64,000 nucleotides of DNA from Oligoflexales bacterium (GTDB lineage: Bacteria; Bdellovibrionota_B; Oligoflexia; Oligoflexales; RGVZ01): contig CANJZQ010000006.1 in the NCBI GenBank assembly GCA_947479535.1, positions 26,566-90,565 of the forward strand, written 5' to 3'. A program made the position numbers and the translations under genes. The number at the start of each line of letters is the position of its first letter. Position 1 is the stretch's first letter. Shown here piece by piece: positions 7,834 to 15,687 of this stretch. Under the pieces are notes generated by a model. That model worked only from the letters and a program-made list of their open reading frames with translations, did not search any database and had not been told where the DNA came from.

Positions 7834-9741
7834 TTGCGTCACATCCAAGGAAAATTGATTCTTCTCCTTTTGGGGGCTTTGCTTGCCTGCCCCGGGCAGG
7901 TTTTAGCTGTTAGTGGATTTTCCTTCGAATCCGGCTTTGAACACCCGGCAGTTCGTTGGCTTATAAATCTACACTCGGATGTCGAGCGCCGCCTTCGCCT
8001 GAATTCACAACGAGACACGTCATTGACCCTTGGCTCCCAGGTGAGCGCACACTTGCGCGAGGAAGGCCTTCACCCGTTCATTGAAATCCGTTCCCATGAG
8101 CGGGAACTTGGACTGGCTAAGGGCTCTGGCGAATCGGCAAGAAGCATTGATTTCTGGCTGGGGGGCAAACGGATCCACGGGTTTGGGATCAAGGCAGTCC
8201 CATTGCCATCCACCCAACAGAATTTCTCCCTGGCGGGCAATATCCCTGCCCTGGACGAGGCTGCTGCCGAGCTCGCACTTCAACGCCTGGGCGACTGGCC
8301 GGACCGCGACAGTTCCCTTGCGGTTGCCAGAGAGAATTTGCAGCCAGGCAGCGGCAAAGAAGACAGTGAAGGAAACCTTGTCGTTTCTGCGGCTGAACCA
8401 GTTTTTTTCCCCCTGGGTGAGAACCTCGTACCTGCATGGCGCTTTGCGCTGACCGCAGGCGGCTTGCCCTACGAAACGGTCAGTGACGATCGTGAGATCC
8501 TGCGCTTCGCGCCTCGTTTTTTCGATGCCACCCAAGCATCAGCCAACGTGTTTGAGAGCAACAAATCCCTGGCGATTAAAAAAGACGTTTATTTTGAAAT
8601 TTCAGACGGCCAAGGCAATCTTGAAAACGCACACTTCAAGACTTCCATGAAGTATTCAGGCCAATCCCGGGGATCCATCTCAGGTTCCAAATTTGATTTT
8701 GCGGACACGACCCCGCAATTTCGCGAAGCCAACCTGTTTGCCCATGCGAACGAGCACTTGGATTTCTTGATGGCGCAAGGCTATCGCTGGACTTCTGCGA
8801 GCCCGATCACCCTGCGGGTCGGCGAATGCGTTGATACCTCGTGCAATTGCACGCCTGGGCAAGCATGCTCTGCCAAATCCAACGGCTACTATCTGGTTGT
8901 AGACGATGAAACCAACACCCCGTCGATCCACATCGGAGAGGGGGATGGGGTCCTGCTCAAGGATTTGCATTTTGATACTTCAGTGGTCAGCCATGAGTTC
9001 GGCCATCACGTCGTTTTTTCCGCCATCACATCCTATTCAACTGGCAGCGAGGCGCTGCAACTCCACGAAGGCCTCGCCGACTTTTTTGTCATGATGCGCC
9101 TGGGATCCCCGTGCATGGGTTCTGGCATCTGCACAAGCAGCAGCAGATCCATGTGTTACACCAGCCAGTGCCTGCGTACGGCTGAAAATGAACTGACCCT
9201 GAATTCGCCCGCGTTCCTCGCCGGCGGGGATCATCAGAAAGGCCAATTGATTTCTGCGTTCCTTTGGGACCTCAAGATGGCAGGAATCAGTTACGGCGAC
9301 CTGACCAAAATGGTTCTCGGTGCGATTGACCTTTTGCCACCAGCGGCCACTTTCGGGGATTTTGTCAGTGCGTTGAAAACGACTGATCAAACACTCTTTG
9401 CCGCAACGCACCTGGACACGATTGAGCAAAAAATCCTGGCACGCAATCTGGATGACAGTGCGGCATCTGCAGCCCCCGCATCCAGTGACTCCGGCACGAC
9501 AAAACGAAAATCATCGGGCAACTTTTTCGGCTGCACCGTGATGGCCAATCCACAAGTTTTTCCGCCGCAAGGCGACTCGGCAGAGGGGCCGATGCAAATG
9601 GGAATTTATTCCCACGAACCTGCCGGAATTCCAATTGGCCCGGCAGCAAAGGGATCGGGCTTTGATATTTCGCTGGCGTTGCTCTTGGCCGTGCCCCTGT
9701 TGATTGGTGCGCGGGCGTTGGCAAGAAGGCTGCGTTCATGA
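7834..9741 (+). CDS. Secreted zinc metallopeptidase (M4/M36-like) with C-terminal membrane anchor
   Basis: 635 residues. A signal peptide (LILLLLGALLACPGQVLA) is followed by a propeptide-like region, then a gluzincin active site: HEFGHH near residue 387 (HExxH) and LHEGLADFF about 24 residues later, supplying the third zinc-ligand Glu. This spacing and the NAH/EGLAD pattern resemble fungalysin/thermolysin families. A Cys-rich insert (CVDTSCNCTPGQAC) precedes the active site. The tail ends in a Gly/Pro-rich stretch, a hydrophobic helix (ISLALLLAVPLLIGA) and an Arg-rich end (RALARRLRS), the architecture of a C-terminal sorting signal. The TTG start follows a GGGGG ribosome site. It overlaps the next gene by 4 bases. 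Confidence 0.82.
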   Translation: MRHIQGKLILLLLGALLACPGQVLAVSGFSFESGFEHPAVRWLINLHSDVERRLRLNSQRDTSLTLGSQVSAHLREEGLHPFIEIRSHERELGLAKGSGESARSIDFWLGGKRIHGFGIKAVPLPSTQQNFSLAGNIPALDEAAAELALQRLGDWPDRDSSLAVARENLQPGSGKEDSEGNLVVSAAEPVFFPLGENLVPAWRFALTAGGLPYETVSDDREILRFAPRFFDATQASANVFESNKSLAIKKDVYFEISDGQGNLENAHFKTSMKYSGQSRGSISGSKFDFADTTPQFREANLFAHANEHLDFLMAQGYRWTSASPITLRVGECVDTSCNCTPGQACSAKSNGYYLVVDDETNTPSIHIGEGDGVLLKDLHFDTSVVSHEFGHHVVFSAITSYSTGSEALQLHEGLADFFVMMRLGSPCMGSGICTSSSRSMCYTSQCLRTAENELTLNSPAFLAGGDHQKGQLISAFLWDLKMAGISYGDLTKMVLGAIDLLPPAATFGDFVSALKTTDQTLFAATHLDTIEQKILARNLDDSAASAAPASSDSGTTKRKSSGNFFGCTVMANPQVFPPQGDSAEGPMQMGIYSHEPAGIPIGPAAKGSGFDISLALLLAVPLLIGARALARRLRS

Positions 9742-10745
9742 AGGCCAACCAGGTGAAAATTTTACTCACAGTGATTGCACTGGGCGTTGGCGGCCGGGTT
9801 TCATCAGCCATGGCGCAGAGCGATGAGACGCCTATAGACATCACGCTGGCGGCCGTATGGGAAGGTGAATCACTTTCCCCAGCCAACGAAGAGGCCTTCA
9901 TTAAATTTCGCCAGCACTTCAGCTCCGCTAAAATCGTCCATTTCATCAGCCCGGTCTATCTCACGCGCGCCGTAAAAAATTCTCGCATCCGTGAAAACGA
10001 GCGCCAGAAAATCCTGGAGTTTATTGGAACGGGTGACCTCGCGGGAATCTACCTGAATGGATGGAAATCGATCACGGAATCGGCCGGAGTTTCGTTCCGG
10101 AACAACCCGACCTTCTGGGGCAACAGCCTGAGCGCCAGACAGTGCCTTGATGATTGCGGCCGGGAGGTTGCCATGACCGCGTATCCGCCGGACGAACTTC
10201 AAAGAATCATACGCAAAAGCCGCACACTTTTTGCCAAAAATGGCTTTGGCAGTCCATCGCTGATGCAAGTGGCGGGTCATGCGGCGGGACCAGACGTGCT
10301 TGCGGCCGCAAGTGCCGAGGGAATCACCCATGATTTCTCCGCCATCGCGCCAGAGCTGCTGTCCCCCAGACTTTATCGCTACCCGCTGCGCCAGCAATTG
10401 ATCGCCCTTTGGGGCGGCGTCGGGCCCTTGATGCCACCCATCCAACTAAAAACCGCCAATGGCCCACTCATTCAAATGACAGCCAATGGAATCCACACCG
10501 AATTCATGAGTGAAGCAGATATCCGGGCTCGACTGGAAGCCGTCATGGGCAGCGCCGGAAGTGCCCCCCCAAAGGCGACCGCGACGCGCCACCTGTTCAT
10601 TGGTTTCCCTGTGGAAACCATCGCGATCAGCTTGCCAAAACTTGAATTTACCCTTCAGGAATTATTCAGGAAGAGCTCTGAGACCAAAACACCCCTGCGG
10701 TGGACGGCAGAAAACCTTTCCAAGGCTTCCGCCAACGCCCACTAA
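9738..10745 (+). CDS. Secreted protein of unknown function, possible polysaccharide-deacetylase-like fold
   Basis: 335 residues with a clear signal peptide ending near VSSAMAQ. The mature part has blocks reminiscent of NodB/GH57-type barrels: ITLAAVWEGESL at the start, AGIYLNGWKS, a two-Cys segment (CLDDCGREVAMTAY), PPDELQRIIRKSR and SLMQVAGHAAGPDVLAAASAEGITHDFS. I cannot identify the His/Asp metal triad, so activity is unproven. Its ATG overlaps the metallopeptidase stop (ATGA), which suggests production with the peptidase and a shared extracellular task. A weak stem (AAAGCC/GGCTTT) lies just after its stop. Alternative: an uncharacterised lineage-specific exoprotein. Confidence 0.6.
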   Translation: MKANQVKILLTVIALGVGGRVSSAMAQSDETPIDITLAAVWEGESLSPANEEAFIKFRQHFSSAKIVHFISPVYLTRAVKNSRIRENERQKILEFIGTGDLAGIYLNGWKSITESAGVSFRNNPTFWGNSLSARQCLDDCGREVAMTAYPPDELQRIIRKSRTLFAKNGFGSPSLMQVAGHAAGPDVLAAASAEGITHDFSAIAPELLSPRLYRYPLRQQLIALWGGVGPLMPPIQLKTANGPLIQMTANGIHTEFMSEADIRARLEAVMGSAGSAPPKATATRHLFIGFPVETIAISLPKLEFTLQELFRKSSETKTPLRWTAENLSKASANAH

Positions 10746-10821
10746 AGCCCGTTGCAATTTCAATATAAAAGGCTTTTAATCCCCCCAAGATCACCTCCGT
10801 AAATCAATGGGGAAAAAGCTC

Positions 10822-12366
10822 ATGAATTCCTTCGCCAAGGGCCTTGTTACGGCTACAATTTCCGTGTTTTGCATGGCCAGTTTGACCAATGCAACTGGCG
10901 CAAAAGCCGCCACGGCCCCAACCACGCTTTCTCCCAAAATCAGCCCGGCACTCGCCAAGCAGATGCAGACTGAGGCACGCAGCATCCCGGCGCTCGTCTA
11001 CATGCTTGAGCAGGCGAATGTTGAAAAGGCCTATGAAATCGAGAGCAAAGTGGAGCGCGGGCAATATGTTTTCAGGACACTCGTGGCCACGGCTCGCAAA
11101 TCGCAACGCGGACTCATTGCCTATTTGAAGGCTCACAAGCTCGAATACAAGTCTTACTACCTGGGCAATGCCGTTGCGATTTTTAATGCGACCCCGGAAA
11201 TCATCGGTGAAGTCGCGGCACGGCCGGACGTTCAGCGGGTGGTCGCAGATCCGAAAATCCGGGCAAAAATGCCTGCGACCGACCGCCGGGAATTCGTCGA
11301 GCCCAAGCCAGATGGCGTGGGCGAAAACATCGTAAAAATTGGCGCAGAGCGTGTCTGGAATGAGTTCGCCACGCGCGGAGCCGGGATTGTGATTGCCGGC
11401 CAGGACACGGGTGTGCAGTGGGATCACCCGGCCCTCAAAAATCAGTACCGTGGATGGAATGGCAAGACGGCAGATCACACCTATTCCTGGCATGACGCCA
11501 TCGAAAAGCCAGTCAACACGGACAAGGCCAACACCTGCGGCTACAACGTAAAAGTCCCTTGCGACGATAATTCACACGGAACGCACACCGTAGGAACAGT
11601 TGTTGGAGATGACGGAGGAGCCAACAAGATCGGAGTTGCTCCGGGCGCAAAGTGGATCGCATGCCGCAACATGGATGCCGGCACTGGCGCACCCCACACC
11701 TACCTCGAATGCTTTGAATTCTTCCTGGCTCCGTACCCCCAGGGCGGCAATGCCGCTACCGATGGGAAGCCTGAACTGGCGCCTCATGTCATCAACAATT
11801 CATGGGGCTGCGACCATAACGAAGGCTGTGATGGCAGTGAATTCCTCGGAGTCTTGAAATCTCTTGAGGCTGCGGGAATCATGGTCGTTGCTTCCGCAGG
11901 CAATAGCGGACCAAGCTGCGGAACCATCGAAGCCGCACCAGCGCATCACACAGAAGAAACCCTGTCCGTGGGCGCCCACGACCACCGCTCGGACAAAATT
12001 GCCGGATTCTCAAGCCGCGGACCGTCCGTATTTGACAACTCCATCGGCCCTGATGTGACGGCTCCTGGTGTCGACGTCCGTTCGTGCACGCCAGGCAATG
12101 GCTATGCATCTTTCGGTTGGAGTGGAACTTCCATGGCGGGCCCCCATGTTGTTGGCCAAATCGCCCTGATGTGGAGCGCCGCACCAGCCCTGACTGGAAA
12201 AATCCCAGAGACTGTTGAACTGGTTCGTGCGACGGCCCAACCCAAGACCACAACCGAAACCTGTGGCAAGGTTCCGGGCACGGCGGTGCCAAACAACACT
12301 TTTGGATACGGCACGATCAACGTCTACGAATCTGTCAAAGCCGCCAAAGCCAAGTTCGGTGAATGA
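10822..12366 (+). CDS. Secreted subtilisin-like serine peptidase (S8)
   Basis: About 514 residues. The signal peptide (GLVTATISVFCMASLTNATGA) is followed by an I9-like inhibitory propeptide (roughly residues 40-150, ending before RAKMPATDR) and a subtilase catalytic domain. The triad is present: Asp in AGQDTGVQWDHP, His in NSHGTHTVGT and Ser in GTSMAGPHVVG, with the oxyanion Asn likely in VINNSWG. The insert between His and Ser contains Cys pairs (CDHNEGCDG, CGTIEAA), probably disulfides. The track starts at 10807, but ATG at 10822 has GGGGA 7 bases upstream and gives a cleaner signal peptide. The enzyme should be active. It is coupled to tatD by an ATGA overlap. Confidence 0.92.
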   Translation: MNSFAKGLVTATISVFCMASLTNATGAKAATAPTTLSPKISPALAKQMQTEARSIPALVYMLEQANVEKAYEIESKVERGQYVFRTLVATARKSQRGLIAYLKAHKLEYKSYYLGNAVAIFNATPEIIGEVAARPDVQRVVADPKIRAKMPATDRREFVEPKPDGVGENIVKIGAERVWNEFATRGAGIVIAGQDTGVQWDHPALKNQYRGWNGKTADHTYSWHDAIEKPVNTDKANTCGYNVKVPCDDNSHGTHTVGTVVGDDGGANKIGVAPGAKWIACRNMDAGTGAPHTYLECFEFFLAPYPQGGNAATDGKPELAPHVINNSWGCDHNEGCDGSEFLGVLKSLEAAGIMVVASAGNSGPSCGTIEAAPAHHTEETLSVGAHDHRSDKIAGFSSRGPSVFDNSIGPDVTAPGVDVRSCTPGNGYASFGWSGTSMAGPHVVGQIALMWSAAPALTGKIPETVELVRATAQPKTTTETCGKVPGTAVPNNTFGYGTINVYESVKAAKAKFGE

Positions 12367-13199
12367 ACACTTCATTTTATTGTGACGTTCATACCCATCT
12401 GACCCACGAACGCTTTTGCGATGACCAAAATCAGGTCATCGCGAGGGCGATCGATGCTGGGTTGGGTGCCATCGTCACCAACGGCCTCAACCCGGTATCA
12501 AATCGTGAGGTTTTGGCCCTCGCTGCGGCGATCCCTCAGATCAAACCAGCGCTTGGTATCTATCCGACAGACGCCATCAATCAAATCCTGCCGGAAGACT
12601 ACCCTCACCGGGTCGACCGGTTTGACGTTGATGACGAAATCGCTTTCATTAGGCAATGCGCTGCGCAAAAAAAAATCATAGCCGTGGGAGAATGCGGCCT
12701 GGATGGTCACCTCGTCGGCTCAGAGACGTTTGCGGCGCAGGAAAGGGCCTTCGAAGCCCTGATCGGTGTCGCCATCGAGCACGACTTGCCGGTGATCGTT
12801 CACAGCCGGAAACGGGAAGTCCGGTGCGCAGAGATCTTGGCCAGCCTTGGCGCCAAGAAAGTAGACTTCCACTGCTTCGGCGGCAAAACCAAACACGCGC
12901 AAAAATGGGCCGAGGACCATGGATGGTTTTTTTCAATTCCAGCCAACGCCCGGGTCTCGGAAAGTTTCAAAAAAATGCTGGCGAGTCTCCCGCCGGAATT
13001 CATTTTGACGGAAACGGATGCCCCGTACATGGGCCCAGTCCGGGGCGAACGCAATGAACCAGCAAATGTTGTTGGCACAGTTGCTTATCTGGCAGAGCTC
13101 CGTGGCTGGCCGGAAGAAGACGCAAAAAAAACAGTCTGGGGTAATTACCTCAGACTGTTTGGGAATTTCACTGCTGATGTTGGTAAATCAGTAGGCTGA
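12363..13199 (+). CDS. TatD-family metal-dependent hydrolase/DNase
   Basis: Cytoplasmic amidohydrolase-fold protein of 278 residues; family members have metal-dependent 3'-5' exonuclease activity. The metal ligands are visible as HTHLTHERF (first His pair), VGECGLDGH (Glu), PVIVHSRKR (His), DFHCFGG (His) and LTETDAPYMGPVRGE (Asp). The terminal NYLRLFG is a family hallmark. Its ATG overlaps the subtilisin stop (ATGA), so it is translated from the secreted-peptidase operon, an odd pairing. The last 70 bases contain, on the opposite strand, the terminator of the convergent lipoprotein gene, and the two coding regions overlap by 12 bases. Confidence 0.9.
   Translation: MNTSFYCDVHTHLTHERFCDDQNQVIARAIDAGLGAIVTNGLNPVSNREVLALAAAIPQIKPALGIYPTDAINQILPEDYPHRVDRFDVDDEIAFIRQCAAQKKIIAVGECGLDGHLVGSETFAAQERAFEALIGVAIEHDLPVIVHSRKREVRCAEILASLGAKKVDFHCFGGKTKHAQKWAEDHGWFFSIPANARVSESFKKMLASLPPEFILTETDAPYMGPVRGERNEPANVVGTVAYLAELRGWPEEDAKKTVWGNYLRLFGNFTADVGKSVG
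13123..13160 (-). terminator. Intrinsic terminator embedded in tatD coding sequence
   Basis: A 32-base near-perfect palindrome (13129-13160; arms AAACAGTCTGGGGTAA and its complement with a single G-T wobble) is followed on the minus strand by an uninterrupted T run (A run 13124-13131 on plus). It lies 28 bases beyond the stop of the minus-strand lipoprotein gene, in the right orientation to end that transcript, while also encoding the conserved C-terminal TVWGNYLRLF of TatD. Confidence 0.8.
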
Positions 13200-13877
13200 G
13201 CACCCTTCCTGATTGACCCGCATCTCGTAGTCATCAAACAAGTACTTCAAGCGTTCGTTGGCGCGAACTTCAACATTCGCTTCAGCATAAAGCGTTGCAC
13301 AATAAATCGTTGCATCGCTGGCTGCTTCGGGCACCGCCTGCTGCGTGACTTCAGCGCTCGCTTCAGCAGCACGGATCCGGTACCGGATCAGCTTCTGAAC
13401 GCGCACGCTGTAAGCACCTTCAGGAAGGCGATGGATCATGAAACCGCCCGTCGCCAAAGCATCAGCAGAGCGTGCTGACTCACCCTTGATGTAAATTTGA
13501 AAACCCTTGTGGAATGCCCGGTTGTCGATTCTGGTCAAGAATTCGATCTTGCCACCGTTGTCGATCAAATTGATTTGAGTTTGAGGGGCAGCATCCGCAA
13601 GCACAGCTTCAAATTGCGATGAAAGATCGTTGGCGTCAAAAAAAGACTTCCCATTGACCGTCACTTCCGGCGCAGCAGGAATCGCAGCTTCGATACAACC
13701 ATTGAAAAGATCGTACCTGCAGTTCAGTCCGCTATTCCGGTAAATTCCTGTTCCTTCAGCGAAACTGTCTTCCGAGCGTTTGGTAGCCGTAGTGTCGACA
13801 AAGCAGCCTTGGACCATCGCCACCATGAACAACGTCGAAGTAGAGACAGACAACCACCTTGTGATGCGTAAAATCAT
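13188..13877 (-). CDS. Putative lipoprotein of unknown function
   Basis: 229 residues. The N-terminus has a hydrophobic segment ending in MVQGC, an acceptable lipobox, so export and lipidation are likely. The mature protein has paired cysteines (CRYDLFNGC, EGCSAY at the end) and a beta-rich pattern including GGFMIHRLPEGAYSVRVQKLIRYR, but I recognise no family. The start is supported by GGAGGC seven bases upstream of ATG. It is monocistronic: an intrinsic terminator lies just downstream inside tatD, and the upstream neighbour has its own terminator. Confidence 0.7.
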   Translation of the reverse strand: MILRITRWLSVSTSTLFMVAMVQGCFVDTTATKRSEDSFAEGTGIYRNSGLNCRYDLFNGCIEAAIPAAPEVTVNGKSFFDANDLSSQFEAVLADAAPQTQINLIDNGGKIEFLTRIDNRAFHKGFQIYIKGESARSADALATGGFMIHRLPEGAYSVRVQKLIRYRIRAAEASAEVTQQAVPEAASDATIYCATLYAEANVEVRANERLKYLFDDYEMRVNQEGCSAY

Positions 13878-13962
13878 AACGCCTCCGTGCTTATTTTCTA
13901 ATCATTAATCTTTCGCCATTCGTCGGCTCCGGTCAATGCCTAAAACCAAAGAGTCCGCTTTC

Positions 13963-13980
13963 CCGGAAAGCCCTTTCCGG
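13963..13980. repeat. Short perfect inverted repeat
   Basis: CCGGAAAG-CC-CTTTCCGG, 8-bp arms, about 85 bases upstream of the minus-strand lipoprotein gene. No T run follows on either strand, so it is more likely an operator or chance hairpin than a terminator. Function unknown. Confidence 0.35.
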
Positions 13981-13988
13981 AAAAATCA

Positions 13989-14021
13989 AAAGCAAAACCC
14001 CGGCCAACGATTGGCCGGGGT
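13989..14021 (-). terminator. Rho-independent terminator
   Basis: Perfect 10-bp GC-rich stem (CCCCGGCCAA / TTGGCCGGGG, extended by an A-T pair) with a 3-base loop, followed on the minus strand by TTTTGCTTTTGATTTTT. It sits 54 bases downstream of the stop of the 14075-14764 gene and should end that transcript. Confidence 0.9.
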
Positions 14022-14074
14022 CGCTAAAATGAAGGACTAGAACAAGAATCGAAAAGGAGATTGCGAGTGAAAAC

Positions 14075-14764
14075 TCACAGCCAGATGCTGAAGCCAGCTC
14101 CAATTGTGGTCGAATCGTTGCGGATGGTGTCAAAGCTGGTGTTGCCACTGCCTTTGACGAGATTTTCCTGCACCGTTTTGATCGAGCCGAAAACCGAGAC
14201 TTGGCTTGTCAGGAAGTAGTTCATTCCCATCGAGTAGTACATGCCGCTGCCGTAATAGTTGGCGCGATCCAGGCGTTGTACAAGGTCCATCTTGGAGGCA
14301 ATAATTCCACCGCCAAGCTCGAGGTTGGCCAGAGGTGCCATGAACACAAACCGGGCACCGGCATTGAAACGCGATCCACTAAGGGTTTGCAGGCCGTCGT
14401 CATTACGCCGCAAGGACACGAGGGTATGACCACCAGTAAATTGAATGAATTTCATGACTTCGAGGCCGAAGTTCGTCCCGATACCGAAGCCACGCCATGA
14501 ATCGCTGGATGCGCCAGCACCATCAAGGCTCAAACCAACACCGGCATTGCGGCTGGGCGCGACTTTGCCAGAAAACTTCCCAAATTCAGCGTCGATGGAC
14601 TGCGAGACGAATGTGTGGCTCACATTCCCCGAGCGCATCGTGTTAACGAAGTTGTGATTGCCTGACGCAAGCGTTTGAGCAAAGGCTTGATGGCTGCCCA
14701 TCAGCGCGATGAATGCCGTTGCGACCACGGCTGCTGCGTTACCCTTTAATCTGTAGAAACCCAT
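14075..14764 (-). CDS. Outer-membrane beta-barrel-like protein, unknown function
   Basis: 229 residues with a signal peptide ending AFAQ. The mature sequence alternates hydrophobic and polar residues in Gly-rich strands (GFGIGTNFGLEVMKFIQF, FNAGARFVFMAPLANLELGGGI, YYSMGMNYFLTSQVSVFGSI) and ends TTIGAGFSIWL, typical of an 8-stranded outer-membrane barrel, although the last residue is Leu rather than Phe. No specific family is recognised. It has its own intrinsic terminator downstream. The 186-base gap to the next minus-strand gene shows no coding potential. Confidence 0.68.
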   Translation of the reverse strand: MGFYRLKGNAAAVVATAFIALMGSHQAFAQTLASGNHNFVNTMRSGNVSHTFVSQSIDAEFGKFSGKVAPSRNAGVGLSLDGAGASSDSWRGFGIGTNFGLEVMKFIQFTGGHTLVSLRRNDDGLQTLSGSRFNAGARFVFMAPLANLELGGGIIASKMDLVQRLDRANYYGSGMYYSMGMNYFLTSQVSVFGSIKTVQENLVKGSGNTSFDTIRNDSTTIGAGFSIWL

Positions 14765-14950
14765 TTCAGCCTCCCCGACTTCAACTACCGCTTAATCAAC
14801 AGCGATCTGGTTTTGTCAGAGATACTTCAAGGGGCGTGCCAGACCCATGCGTCAGCAAAAAAGACCTGCGCCTTTTATTAAACCCAATAATTACAGTGCT
14901 TTATATGTTTAGTCCGGGACAAGAAATCCCGCATTGGATGATTTCGCTGA

Positions 14951-15619
14951 CTAGCGAACGGGGGCTGTGTCCACCGGTTTGACACCAGCCCCGGGGTCAA
15001 GGCGGGAAACCTTTGACGGGGCATGGTCCCGGGCCTGGCCGCCATTCACTTGAATTTCAACCAGTGCGTCACCACTGCGTCCCGTGAACCGGGCACCAGA
15101 CTTGCCCATAAACTCATAAACCCCGGGTTCGCTGCGGGCAATGCCACCCCGAAGGTCCATATCGCCGACATGCTCCTCGAGTTCACCGCCTTCCCCAAAG
15201 GTCCGGCTCAAGCTCATTTTGATTTGGACCTCACCAGATGGCGTCTTGCCTGTTGGCAGGGTTTCAAAATGCCAGTCCCCAAAATAAAAATGATTGGGAC
15301 GGTCCATCCTCGCCTTCAAATTGAAATTCTGGGCACGCCGCGGAATGATCACGTCCCGGGCACCGTTCGCAGCCCCACCAGAGCCGGCAGCGGGAACCCG
15401 TTCAAAACCCTTGATGGTCAAGGGAATCCTTAAACGCGATGCGCTGGCCTCGTCCGCCAAGTCCACATCAGCCGTGTGGCTGGTGGCGGAATCCCGCTCA
15501 AACACACTCCAATCGTCTGGTTGAAAAGGTGCGGCCAACACGGAAGAGCCACCTGCTGCAAAAGCGACAGCAGTCACGGAAGCACCAAAAAACCGCAAAA
15601 AAATTCGACCGGTATGCAT
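14951..15619 (-). CDS. Secreted protein of unknown function
   Basis: About 222 residues from ATG 15619, chosen because it has GAGG upstream and begins directly with the basic-hydrophobic signal (RIFLRFFGASVTAVAFAAGG, cleaved near VLAAP); the track start at 15679 adds a polar leader. The mature protein is beta-rich and hydrophilic (RIPLTIKGFERVP, NHFYFGDWHFETLPTGKT, VEIQVNGGQARDHAP) without cysteines or recognised motifs. Periplasmic or extracellular location is inferred. It is divergent from the 15688 gene, with a 68-base shared promoter region. Confidence 0.6.
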   Translation of the reverse strand: MHTGRIFLRFFGASVTAVAFAAGGSSVLAAPFQPDDWSVFERDSATSHTADVDLADEASASRLRIPLTIKGFERVPAAGSGGAANGARDVIIPRRAQNFNLKARMDRPNHFYFGDWHFETLPTGKTPSGEVQIKMSLSRTFGEGGELEEHVGDMDLRGGIARSEPGVYEFMGKSGARFTGRSGDALVEIQVNGGQARDHAPSKVSRLDPGAGVKPVDTAPVR

Positions 15620-15687
15620 CGGTTGGTTGCCTCGCGACTCGTTGATTGGATAGTCTTTCCTTTCATTATAGACCAACAAGGCAGTAA

